Shown here piece by piece: positions 54,901-61,786 of a stretch of DNA of 64,000 nucleotides. The first letter of the stretch is position 1, and each line of letters opens with the position of its first letter. A program made the translations under genes and the position numbers. This DNA comes from Gp6-AA40 sp963742105. Lineage in GTDB: Bacteria; Acidobacteriota; Vicinamibacteria; Vicinamibacterales; UBA2999. The stretch spans positions 1,612,001 through 1,676,000 of the forward strand of contig CAVUKN010000005.1 of NCBI GenBank assembly GCA_963742105.1, in the 5' to 3' direction. Under the pieces are notes generated by a model. That model did not search any database. It had not been told where the DNA came from and saw only the letters and a program-made list of their open reading frames with translations.

Positions 54901-55075
54901 AGGCAGTACGCGATTTTTCGATGAGTGCGGGGCTGGAGGCCTCGACGGTGACGCCCGGGAGTACCGCTCCCGATGCGTCGCGGACTGTTCCCGTGACGCT
55001 TGCCTGAGCGAACGCCAGCGCGGGGTAGAGCGTCGCGCAGGCGAGAAACACCAGTATTCTCGAACCGAGTCTCAT
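51929..55075 (-). CDS. Oar-type TonB-dependent outer-membrane receptor
   Basis: 1048 residues, start after GGAGGAG. Signal peptide (RLGSRILVFLACATLYPALA), carboxypeptidase-regulatory-like domain (VTGTVRDASGAVLPGVTVEA, YRFTDLPPGTYSLNFTLTGF), plug (RETVIKAETLQTLPATRGYG, SGGLGEAETGGPSVNIVPKS) and barrel ending FNLTVNF. It is colinear and closely similar to the receptor at 9.8-12.9 kb, clearly a paralogue. TonB-dependent import of an unknown ligand. Intact. Confidence 0.92.
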   Translation of the reverse strand: MRLGSRILVFLACATLYPALAFAQASVTGTVRDASGAVLPGVTVEASSPALIEKSRTASTDGSGQYRFTDLPPGTYSLNFTLTGFTTVKREGVAVSGSGVVPVSAEMTVGNLSESITVTGDSPLVDTQSTRRETVIKAETLQTLPATRGYGSIIATVPALNIGGVAGAGATTAPTTPEMMFFTAHGGDSGEGRVMTNGLTVASPFGGGGVSGVTYDIANSDEMQVLVSGGLGEAETGGPSVNIVPKSGGNKFTGSAFYSTAGDWSTGNNLNDELRAVGITTPPVLRTNYDVSGSLGGPIVKDRLWFFGNLRRWGNAAVRDGIFGNQYAGDATHWDYKRLDGIEAREADGRKIANIRVTAQVAQKHRISFSDDHQRRCSGSTLTSGGDGCREAGDDWVAEGRTFGANTGSPESWPGYHNFPYDVTQVTHSAPLTSRLLVEGGFSRFAYDYARFGMAPPDGLMDLIPVTEQTSLYGRPNFTYRGIFDPLDFAYNQNRAVQDSWRATTSYATGAHSAKFGYMGSYADVRNGRVANHTQMRYTFISGVPNSVSYFLAPRWDQRDKVNTASVFAQDQWTRGRLTVQGGIRWDRASSYAPADGNGTTLTSVFNPKPITFEQTVSVSGYNDITPRVGFAYDLFGNGKTALKVHIGKYVQAATADSIYSSNNPAARIVTRIGVPASPRSWTDGNQNKIVDCDLLSAAAQNNLATGGDSCGALVGNNLNFGNANPNTTTINPDILHGWGVRPYDWQFGVNVQHEVVPRVSVDFGYNRRWWGNFFVTDNTLTTAADYDTYSLTVPQHEHMPDAGSTVTYVAISQAAANRGSQNYMTAETDYGDARTAYWHGVDFNATARLANGLTVQGGTSTGRGVRNNCAVTNALPELLGADRVDSCDVTENWATSFRGLAAYTVPKVGVLISASMRSLVTTPGGGVATNGAFLNAAYVVPNSVILGALGRLPAGAAITQTTTVNLLKPGDLYTLERISLVDMRFAKIFRFGGKRTDVGVDLYNLFNSNVTTAYQQTYEYATNGASWLNPTAIAAPRLARFNLTVNF

Positions 55076-55154
55076 TAAGGGCTCCTCCGAACATCAGAAG
55101 ACACGAGACACCGCACGACGGAGTCGCAGCATGAGGCGATTGCGGGAGAACGCG

Positions 55155-55832
55155 CTACTTCCGGCGTGTTTGCAGCGAATGGTAGCCGAGTTCGCGGCGG
55201 GCCTCGGTCAGGGATTTCCCGGCGTCGAGCAATTTGCGGATTTTTTGTTCGGTGGCGTCGATCTCCTCCGCCGCCGTGAGGACCGCGTCCTCGTGGGCAC
55301 GCGGGATGACGAGCACGCCGTCCGCGTCTCCTCGCAGGATATCGGCGGGCGCGATGCGCGCGTCGCCGATATTCACCACACAGTTCACACCCTCGACCTG
55401 AACGCGATCCTTCCCGGTGCGCATCGAGTAGCTGCGGCTGAAGATCGGGTAGCCGAGCTCGCGGGCCAGCCGCGTGTCGCGGCACGCACCGTCGATGACC
55501 GTGCCGGCAATCCCTCGCCGCGCCGCCACCGACGTCAGGATGTCGCCCCACACCGTGGCGTTGGCGCGCCCGCCGTTGTCGAGCACGATGACGCTGCCAG
55601 GGACCACCTCGTCGATGTAATCGCCGACCGTGCCCGAGGGCGTCGCCGACGGACCATACAGGATCGTGTAGGCGCGGCCGGTCAGGTGAAAGGTCCACTC
55701 CAACGGCTTGATGTCGAGGCATTGCCCGGCGATGCCGAGCCGATCCAGCGCGTCGCTCAACGACGTGGTGTCCAACCGCGCGGCGCGGGACACGTTGATG
55801 TCAGAGGTGATGGTGGCGTCAGAACTGTTCAC
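55155..55832 (-). CDS. RraA-fold protein, LigK/CHA-aldolase-like
   Basis: 225 residues. GTG start lies in the AGAAGCGTGAAC end of the adjacent repeat element. Landmarks: RLDTTSLSDALDRLGIAGQC, DEVVPGSVIVLDNGG, WGDILTSVAARRGIAGTVID, GACRDTRLARELGYPIFSRS and APADILRGDADGVLVIPR. The GxxxDGxxRD motif is the metal/substrate site of 4-carboxy-4-hydroxy-2-oxoadipate aldolases (LigK/GalC) as well as the RraA fold. With LigB- and LigJ-like neighbours, aldolase in a meta-cleavage pathway is the best guess. Intact. Confidence 0.8.
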   Translation of the reverse strand: MNSSDATITSDINVSRAARLDTTSLSDALDRLGIAGQCLDIKPLEWTFHLTGRAYTILYGPSATPSGTVGDYIDEVVPGSVIVLDNGGRANATVWGDILTSVAARRGIAGTVIDGACRDTRLARELGYPIFSRSYSMRTGKDRVQVEGVNCVVNIGDARIAPADILRGDADGVLVIPRAHEDAVLTAAEEIDATEQKIRKLLDAGKSLTEARRELGYHSLQTRRK

Positions 55833-56037
55833 GCTTCTGGGTTCTCTCTTCTCGGTTCGTGTTCAGGTTCGGTTCGGAGTTCGCCGTTCGGTGTTCGCGG
55901 TTCGGTGTTCGGCGCTGCAATGCGGTGTCGATCGTTGACGTGGCCACCGGCTTCACGCCAACCCGGATGCGCCGATCGCGACTCGGACGAACCTGAACAC
56001 GAACCGAGAAGAGAGAACCGAGCAGCGTGAACACACG
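55833..56037. repeat. Inverted heptad element (GTTCGGN class) with conserved ends
   Basis: Fills the complete gap between two RraA-like genes. Left end GTTCACGCTTCTGGGTTCTC then CTTCTCGGTTCGTGTTCAGG; internal GTTCGGA, GTTCGCC, GTTCGGT, GTTCGCG, GTTCGGT; right end CCTGAACACGAACCGAGAAG then AGAGAACC and AGCGTGAAC. The ends equal those at 42.77 kb. Confidence 0.92.
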
Positions 56038-56697
56038 TTACTTCTTGAGCATCGTCTCGTAATTCTGGCCCATCACCTCGGTGATTGGTGTGCCGTCCTT
56101 CAGCGCGGCGACCATTGCCCGCTCACGCGCCGCGATGGCCTCGGCCGCGTCGAGCACCCGGACGATGTCAGCCTGCGGGATGAACACGACCGCGCTGCCA
56201 TCGGCGACGACGAAGTCACCGGGGTGGACCGTCACGTCGCCGACCGTGATCGCCACGTCAGTGGCGCCTTCGCGAATGCGTCCCCGGGCGGTACGCGCGG
56301 TAGCAGAACGCGCGAAGACCGGGAAGTCGTAGTCACGTGCTTCGTCGACGTCCCGGGCAGGCCCGTCGACGATGACGCCGGCCACTCCCCGCAGCTTGGC
56401 TCCGAACGACAGATTGCCACCCCAGCAGGCCGCGTCGATACCGGTGCGCTGCTCCATGACGATGACCTCGCCTGGCTGCGATGCGGCGATGGCCGATGTG
56501 CCCAGATGCCGCGTCGACGGCGACCCGTCGTCCTTGTCCATCCGGACCGTGTGAACCCGTCCGGAGATGCGGCGTGTCGTCGTGAGCCGCTGAATGCCGA
56601 TGACGATGCCGGAGAGTCCCAGCTTGTCCATCGCGTCGGAGACGGCACAGGAGTCGAGTTGGGCGAGACGGAGAGACTCGCTGTCACTAGTGTTCAC
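56038..56697 (-). CDS. Second RraA-fold aldolase-like protein
   Basis: 219 residues, GTG start in AGAAGCGTGAAC of the next repeat element. LRLAQLDSCAVSDAMDKLGL, GEVIVMEQRTGIDAACWGGN, KLRGVAGVIVDGPARDVDEA, VTVHPGDFVVADGSAVVFIP. The GVIVDGPARD motif is the RraA/aldolase site. It differs clearly from the neighbouring RraA-like protein (low identity), so this is not a recent tandem copy; the two may act on different steps or form a heteromer. Intact. Confidence 0.78.
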   Translation of the reverse strand: MNTSDSESLRLAQLDSCAVSDAMDKLGLSGIVIGIQRLTTTRRISGRVHTVRMDKDDGSPSTRHLGTSAIAASQPGEVIVMEQRTGIDAACWGGNLSFGAKLRGVAGVIVDGPARDVDEARDYDFPVFARSATARTARGRIREGATDVAITVGDVTVHPGDFVVADGSAVVFIPQADIVRVLDAAEAIAARERAMVAALKDGTPITEVMGQNYETMLKK

Positions 56698-56812
56698 GCT
56701 TCTCTCTTCTCGGTTCTCAGTTCGTGTTCACGTTCGGAGTTCGGAGTTCGGTTCGAAGTTCGAAGTTCGAAGTTCGAATTCTGACTTCTGAATTCTGACT
56801 TCTGAATTCGGA
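56698..56812. repeat. Heptad array (GTTCGGA, TCGAAGT, CTGAATT classes)
   Basis: End motif GTTCACGCTTCTCTCTTCTC then GTTCGGA, GTTCGGA, GTTCGGT, TCGAAGT x3, TCGAATT, CTGACTT, CTGAATT, CTGACTT, CTGAATT in 7-bp steps. Starts at the RraA-like gene's start codon and ends next to the dioxygenase stop. Confidence 0.9.
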
Positions 56813-56819
56813 TGACCAT

Positions 56820-57809
56820 CTATTCCCAATACGCAAAGCACATCGCGCAGCCGGTGCCGGCCTCCGATCGATAACAGGGGACGTAGTCGACCTCGTGGTA
56901 CTTCAGTCCGGCGGCGTTCATCGCGGCAATGACCGGGAACCAGTTCTTGGTCTCGGCGGTACCCACCTTGAAGTAGTGTTCCGGCAGGTTTGCCAACGCG
57001 TCTTCGTCGCTGGCGCGCATCGCGTTCATCACGGCGCGGTCGAACTCCTCGTCGATGACGAAGTGAGTGAGCCCGCCGGAGGCCATCACGGCGATCCGCT
57101 GATACCCGTCGAACGTCTTGATGGCTTTGGCCAGGGCGCGGCCGAGGTCGAGGCAGCGTCGATTCTTCGGGACGTTGTGCGGGAAATGAACGTTCAGGAT
57201 GATCGGAACGCTCGGCGGCGTGCGGTCCTTCAGGATGGTGTGATAGAAGAAGCCGTACGCGTGCGGGATGCCGCCGCGCGGCGCTCCGCTGGGAGTGGTA
57301 TCGGATTGCGCCAGGTCCCAGTTGTCGTTCCGCAGCGAATCAAGGATGTGGTCCGCCAGCGCCGTGGCGCCAGGGTAGACGGCGCCTTCCTCGGGCGAGT
57401 TGGCCGGCTCCGCGATGTTCAAGCCTGGCTGCCCTTCCACCATGTGCTGCACGTTGTGAATCTCGGCGCCGCGGTAGACGGTGATCGCCGGCGTCAGCCC
57501 CGGGTTGAAGAACTCGCGCTGATCGTTGCCGAGGATGACCACCGCGTCCGGCTGCACCGATTCGACCTTGCGCCCGAGCTGCTCGAGGGCGCTGCGGCAC
57601 TGCTCGAATCGCCGCTGGCGAACCTCCGGCTCGATCTCCGCCGCAAACCCCGGCGCCCGCTCTTTCAACAGCGCGTCGAAGTCGTAGGTCTTGCCCCGAT
57701 ACCAGTGCCCCTTGTTGTCGCGGTCCGCTTTGGCGCGGAGATTCCACTGGTCGGCGGGCGTGGACAACAGCGGCCCGTGTGAAGACCCAATCCCTAGAAC
57801 GATATCAGC
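56820..57809 (-). CDS. Extradiol ring-cleavage dioxygenase, LigB (class III) type
   Basis: 329 residues from ATG 57809 (after GGAG). DIVLGIGSSHGPLLSTPADQ carries the first iron His12; VVILGNDQREFFNPGLTPAI aligns with the segment holding the second His of LigB (VYNDHASAF) but has Gln98 there; ILNVHFPHNVPK and VMASGGLTHFVIDEEFD (His, Glu) fit the remaining active site. LigB enzymes open protocatechuate or gallate at the 4,5 bond. A separate small LigA subunit is not seen. The His-to-Gln change may mark a sub-family with altered iron binding. Confidence 0.78.
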   Translation of the reverse strand, partial: ADIVLGIGSSHGPLLSTPADQWNLRAKADRDNKGHWYRGKTYDFDALLKERAPGFAAEIEPEVRQRRFEQCRSALEQLGRKVESVQPDAVVILGNDQREFFNPGLTPAITVYRGAEIHNVQHMVEGQPGLNIAEPANSPEEGAVYPGATALADHILDSLRNDNWDLAQSDTTPSGAPRGGIPHAYGFFYHTILKDRTPPSVPIILNVHFPHNVPKNRRCLDLGRALAKAIKTFDGYQRIAVMASGGLTHFVIDEEFDRAVMNAMRASDEDALANLPEHYFKVGTAETKNWFPVIAAMNAAGLKYHEVDYVPCYRSEAGTGCAMCFAYWE

Positions 57810-57830
57810 CATTAATAATCTCCAGGACAC

Positions 57831-57924
57831 CCGTCACAGACGTTGGCCACGGAGGCACTGAGACACGGAGAACCGTTTTGTGCTCCGTGTCTTCGTGTCT
57901 CCGTGGTTCGTCCGTGACACGCGA
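57831..57924. repeat. 8-bp-period inverted element (CACGGAG / CTCCGTG class), copy 2
   Basis: Left GTCACAGACGTTGGCCACGG with CCACGGAG, GCACTGAG, ACACGGAG in 8-bp steps; right CTCCGTGT, CTTCGTGT, CTCCGTGG then TTCGTCCGTGACACGCGACT. Shares its flanks with the copy at 21309. It fills the gap from the permease stop to near the dioxygenase start. Confidence 0.88.
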
Positions 57925-58734
57925 CTAGCGCTCCGGACGCCAACGAGAGAAGTGCTGTTCAAGCCGCCCGGTGGCCCACGACAGCATGATTCCGGCGGCC
58001 GCGATGATCACGACGCCGAGAAACACCGCGTCGGTCTGAAACGTCTGGCCACCGTAGTTCACCATGTACCCGATGCCTTCGCTGCCCCCGAACATTTCGC
58101 CGACGACCACGCCGATCAGGCCGAGTGCCACCGCCTGGCGCACGCCGGTGAGGATGAAGGGTACTGCGCCCGGAATGACGACAGTGGTGAAGATCTGCCA
58201 GTCCGACGCGCAGTAGGCGCGGGCCGCGCGCAGGAGATCGCGATCAACGGCCTTGACGCCGCCAATCGTGTTGATCAGCACCGGGAAGAAGGCGTTGATG
58301 AAGACGATGAATACCTTCGACCACATGCCGATCCCGAACCAGATCAGGACGAGCGGAATCATCGCCACACGCGGCGTGGAATAGAGCGTGGTCAGGAACG
58401 GCTCGACCACCATCGCCAGTCGCCGGTACCACCCGACGACCACCCCGATGACCACGCCGGACGCGATCGCGGCGCCGACGCCGATGAGGAAGTTGGTCCC
58501 GCTGTAGGCGATGTCCTGCTTGAGCCGTCCCTCTGTCCACTCCTCGCCGGCGCGTGTGAGGATCTGCGACGGTCCGGTGAAGAAGAGCGGCGAGATCTTG
58601 CCGGCGGACCAGGCCCATTGCCAGGCGGCCAGGACGACGACAACCGAGATGCCGCCGAGGATCGTCGCCTCGTGCCGCTCGTAGAAGCTTCGTTTCGGCC
58701 GCTCGAGCAGGACCGGTTCGTCAACGGCGCTCAC
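57925..58734 (-). CDS. NitT/TauT-type ABC transporter permease
   Basis: 269 residues, about six membrane segments, N-terminus RPKRSFYERHEATILGGIS. Permease signature VKAVDRDLLRAARAYCASDW ... VIPGAVPFILTGVRQAVALG matches the EAA loop of SsuC/TauC-type permeases. ATGA overlap with the ATPase gene. Part of one importer with the next two genes; the neighbourhood suggests an aromatic acid as substrate, but sulfonates, nitrate or thiamine precursors are alternative substrates of this family. Intact. Confidence 0.88.
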   Translation of the reverse strand: MSAVDEPVLLERPKRSFYERHEATILGGISVVVVLAAWQWAWSAGKISPLFFTGPSQILTRAGEEWTEGRLKQDIAYSGTNFLIGVGAAIASGVVIGVVVGWYRRLAMVVEPFLTTLYSTPRVAMIPLVLIWFGIGMWSKVFIVFINAFFPVLINTIGGVKAVDRDLLRAARAYCASDWQIFTTVVIPGAVPFILTGVRQAVALGLIGVVVGEMFGGSEGIGYMVNYGGQTFQTDAVFLGVVIIAAAGIMLSWATGRLEQHFSRWRPER

Positions 58735-59528
58735 GACGCGGTCCTCGCGGCCATCCCGAGCTTCTCGGGCGTTTCTTCAACCAGCTTCCAGATCCGGTCT
58801 TCGATTTCGAGGAAGCGCGGGTCGCGCTTCAGCGACAGCGTTCGCGGCCGTTCGAACGGAATCGTGAACTCTCCTTTGACGCGTCCCGGACGCGGGCTCA
58901 TCACGATCACGCGATCCGCCAGGTACACGGCTTCGTTGATCTGATGGGTGATGAACACGACCGTCTTGCGGGCTTCCGTCCAGATTTTCAGCAGCTCCGC
59001 CTGCATGTACTCGCGCGTCTGGGCATCGAGTGCCGCAAACGGTTCGTCCATCAGCAGCACCTTGGGGTCGGCGGCGAGGGCCCGTGCCAGGTTGACGCGT
59101 TGCTGCATGCCGCCGGAGAGTTCGGACGGATAGTGCTTCTCGAATCCGTGAAGGCCGACCAGGTTGATGAAGTAGCCGGTGCGCTCGCGCGCGACCGCCG
59201 GATCGAATCGCTTCTGCAGCTCCATCCCGAAGCGGACGTTGCCGGCAATCGTCCGCCACGGCAGCAGGCTGGCCTGCTGGAAGACGACCGCACGGTCGAT
59301 GCCGGGACCGTCGATCACCTTGCCGTCTATCGTCACCTCGCCGGTGTCGAACCGCAGCAGCCCGGCCACGATGTTCAACAGCGTGGTCTTCCCGCATCCG
59401 CTCGGGCCGACCACCGCGATGAACTCGCCGTCGGCGACCGTGAGTGAGACGTCCGACAGCGCCAGCACCTGACGCCCATCCCGTTCGACGTAATACCGTT
59501 TGGTCAGTCCCGTGATCGCCAGCGCCAT
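58731..59528 (-). CDS. NitT/TauT-type ABC transporter ATPase
   Basis: 265 residues. Walker A VVGPSGCGKTTLLNIVAGL, Q-loop VVFQQASLLPWRTIAGNVRF, signature PSELSGGMQQRVNLARALAA, Walker B KVLLMDEPFAALDAQTREYM, switch FITHQINEAVYLADRVIVMS. Typical SsuB/TauB-like member. Overlaps the permease gene and is 9 bp from the binding-protein gene. Intact. Confidence 0.92.
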   Translation of the reverse strand: MALAITGLTKRYYVERDGRQVLALSDVSLTVADGEFIAVVGPSGCGKTTLLNIVAGLLRFDTGEVTIDGKVIDGPGIDRAVVFQQASLLPWRTIAGNVRFGMELQKRFDPAVARERTGYFINLVGLHGFEKHYPSELSGGMQQRVNLARALAADPKVLLMDEPFAALDAQTREYMQAELLKIWTEARKTVVFITHQINEAVYLADRVIVMSPRPGRVKGEFTIPFERPRTLSLKRDPRFLEIEDRIWKLVEETPEKLGMAARTAS

Positions 59529-59537
59529 CCCAGTGTG

Positions 59538-60581
59538 CTACTTCCCGAACGCGATCTTGGCTCGCTGCTGTTCCTCGCTCTTGATATTCGCGCCGAAGAG
59601 CTGCTCGAAGAACCCTTCTTTCACCAGCCGATCGACAGTGCTGTTGTCGACAACTTTCTTGAAGTCGAAGGCTTTCAGGTCGGCCGCGAGGCGCGGGTCG
59701 ACCTGCTGGCTGACGATCGACTTCACCGCGGGGGCGAGGACGTAGGGTATGCGGTCGAAGATTTGTCCCTTGTTGTAGATGTCGTAGATGCGGTTGATGT
59801 CCGCTTCCGGCTGTTTGTCGAAGGCGAGATACGCCTGCACGGCGAACGCCTTGTCGGCGTAGAAGCGATGGATGGCTTCCGCGTGCGCCTTGATGATCTG
59901 CTCGGCCAGCTTCGGGTTCGCCGCCAGCGCCTTCTTGCTGAACATGTAGGTCGTCGCCGCGTAGACCTCGTGATCCTGCAGGTTCGCGAGATTCTTGTAC
60001 CCGGCCTCTTCGAGGCGGAAGAAGTTGGGCGCGGTCAGAAGCGTGGCGTCGGCACGGTTGCTCTGCAGCGCCGCGGCCCGGCCGCTGACGTCGGTGCCGA
60101 CCGGAATCCATTGCACGTCACGCGCGCCCAGGCCGTACTTGCCGAGCAGGGCGACCGTGTAGTTGTAGGGCGCGTCGCCGATCTGGCCGACCGCAACCCG
60201 TTTGCCTTTCAGCTCCTTCGGTGAGTTGAACGTCTTCTGCGCGATCAGCGAGAAGATGCCGCGGTTCGACGAGCTGCCGGCGAGCGTGAACGACGCATCG
60301 CGTGCGCTGGCGACCATCGCCTGTTCCAGCGAGTGGTTGACCATCACCGCCTGGTTGCTGGTCAGCATGGCAATGCCGGTCGGGTGAACGCCGAACTGCA
60401 GGTCCACGTCGAGCCCGTACTTCTGGTAGTAGCCACCCTGTTTGGCGATGTACAGCGGCCAGGACGCGCCGCTGCGGGTGGGATAGTTGATCGTGACTTT
60501 CTGCAGCTGCTGACCGTGCACCGACGCCACGATGACGAGCGCCGCAAGGAACGGAGTCAGACAGCGGAGGAGACGGATCAT
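59538..60581 (-). CDS. NitT/TauT-type ABC transporter substrate-binding protein
   Basis: 347 residues from ATG 60581 (an upstream in-frame start runs into repeat DNA). Signal peptide (IRLLRCLTPFLAALVIVASV), VTINYPTRSGASWPLYIAKQ, YYQKYGLDVDLQFGVHPTGI, GKRVAVGQIGDAPYNYTVAL and a Lys/Glu-rich C-terminus. Periplasmic solute-binding protein of the SsuA/THI5 fold. Located between aromatic-cleavage genes, so an aromatic acid is a reasonable but unproven ligand. Intact. Confidence 0.88.
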   Translation of the reverse strand: MIRLLRCLTPFLAALVIVASVHGQQLQKVTINYPTRSGASWPLYIAKQGGYYQKYGLDVDLQFGVHPTGIAMLTSNQAVMVNHSLEQAMVASARDASFTLAGSSSNRGIFSLIAQKTFNSPKELKGKRVAVGQIGDAPYNYTVALLGKYGLGARDVQWIPVGTDVSGRAAALQSNRADATLLTAPNFFRLEEAGYKNLANLQDHEVYAATTYMFSKKALAANPKLAEQIIKAHAEAIHRFYADKAFAVQAYLAFDKQPEADINRIYDIYNKGQIFDRIPYVLAPAVKSIVSQQVDPRLAADLKAFDFKKVVDNSTVDRLVKEGFFEQLFGANIKSEEQQRAKIAFGK

Positions 60582-60617
60582 GGGAGTGCCCTCAGTATTC
60601 ACATTCCGATTCGCCAT

Positions 60618-60666
60618 CACGAATCACCACTCACGATTCACCATTCACGATTCACTATTCACGATT
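60618..60666. repeat. Heptad array (CACGATT class)
   Basis: CACGAAT, CACCACT, CACGATT, CACCATT, CACGATT, CACTATT, CACGATT: seven units in register, directly continuing into the CCTA that forms the stop codon of the following minus-strand gene. Confidence 0.9.
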
Positions 60667-60667
60667 C

Positions 60668-61691
60668 CTAAGCGGCGGTTGCCGGCTCCGGAACCTTCAG
60701 GTTGAACAGCTTCTTCGCGTTGTCTTCGAAGATGGCCTTCTTGTCCGCGTCCGTCAACCATTCGATCGACTCGATCGTGAACCGCGTTTCGTCGAGCCAG
60801 CGGCCGGTGTGTGGATCCTTGACCGTGCCGATACCCGGACGCTCGGTGCCGAACAGGCAGCGATCCGTTCCCGACTGTCTTGAACAGCAGCTCGAGCGAC
60901 GGCTTCGAGTAGAGCACCGTGTCGTAATAGAGGTTCCGCATCTTCTCCGAGAAACGGGCGCCGCCGCGTCGGAGGGAGCTGGCCTCGAACCGCGCCCACT
61001 GATACGGGATTGCCCCGCCGCCGTGCGAAACGAGGATCTTCAGGGTGGGAAAGTCCTTGAACACCTCGGAGTTCAGCAGCGACACGACGCCGATGCTCTC
61101 TTCGTTGATGAAGTGCAGCGAGTAGGTGAGGCGCTCCGAGCGGCAGCCGCTCGAATGGATGTGACCGGGGATGTCGAGCTCCACCATCTTCTCGTAGAGC
61201 GGATACCAGAAACGGTCGCCCAGCGGCGGTGTCTCGATGCCGCTGCACTCCCCGGGATCCGGGTTCAGCAGCAGGCCGACGAACCCCAGCTGCTTGACGC
61301 AGGTTTCCAGGTAGGGAAGCACCTGTTTCGGGTTCATGCCCGGTGTGAGCGGCAGCCCGCAGACACCCCGGAAGCTGTTCGGATAGAGCTCGACCTGCTT
61401 GGCGATGATGTTGTTGGTCTCTTCCGTGAGCCATTGCACCAGCTTCGGACTCTCACTCGTCATCATCTGGTAGGGACGCGGTGAGATCAGCTGGAGATCG
61501 GTGCCGACTTCCTTCAATTGATCGAGGTGTGAGCTGCCGCCGAACACCGGCTGGTTCAGCGCCTCGCGGACGTCGTCATCCTTGGCCAGGTTGCCGCCGC
61601 GGCCGTGTCCGCCACGGTGCGAGATGATCTGGGCCTTGTAGACGTAGAGGCTGTCGGGGGCGGTGACGTGGCCGTGCGAATCGATGATCAC
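60668..61691 (-). CDS. LigJ-like amidohydrolase (4-oxalomesaconate hydratase type), one frameshift
   Basis: About 340 residues from GTG 61691, preceded by GGAGGAACC. IIDSHGHVTAPDSLYVYKAQ closely resembles the N-terminus of Sphingobium LigJ; LISPRPYQMMTSESPKLVQW, TEETNNIIAKQVELYPNSFR, LGFVGLLLNPDPGECSG, DIPGHIHSSGCRSERLTYSL, ILVSHGGGAIPYQWARFEAS follow. One extra base near 60872 shifts to TDRCLFGTERPG, ESIEWLTDADKKAIFEDNAK and KLFNLKVPEPATAA. LigJ hydrates 4-oxalomesaconate, the step between LigB-type cleavage and the aldolase. Strong pathway fit. Confidence 0.8.
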
Positions 61692-61740
61692 CGAGGTTCC
61701 TCCAATCAGAACGGTGGATTGTATGTCGGGCATCGGACTT

Positions 61741-61768
61741 CGGGCTACCGGCCACCAGCTACGGCCGG
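61741..61768. repeat. Short heptad array (CCGGCCA class)
   Basis: CGGGCTA, CCGGCCA, CCAGCTA, CGGCCGG: four units of the GTAGCCG class seen at 4.57 and 14.6 kb, in the gap between two divergent amidohydrolase genes. Confidence 0.75.
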
Positions 61769-61786
61769 GCCCCGAACCCCGGTAAG

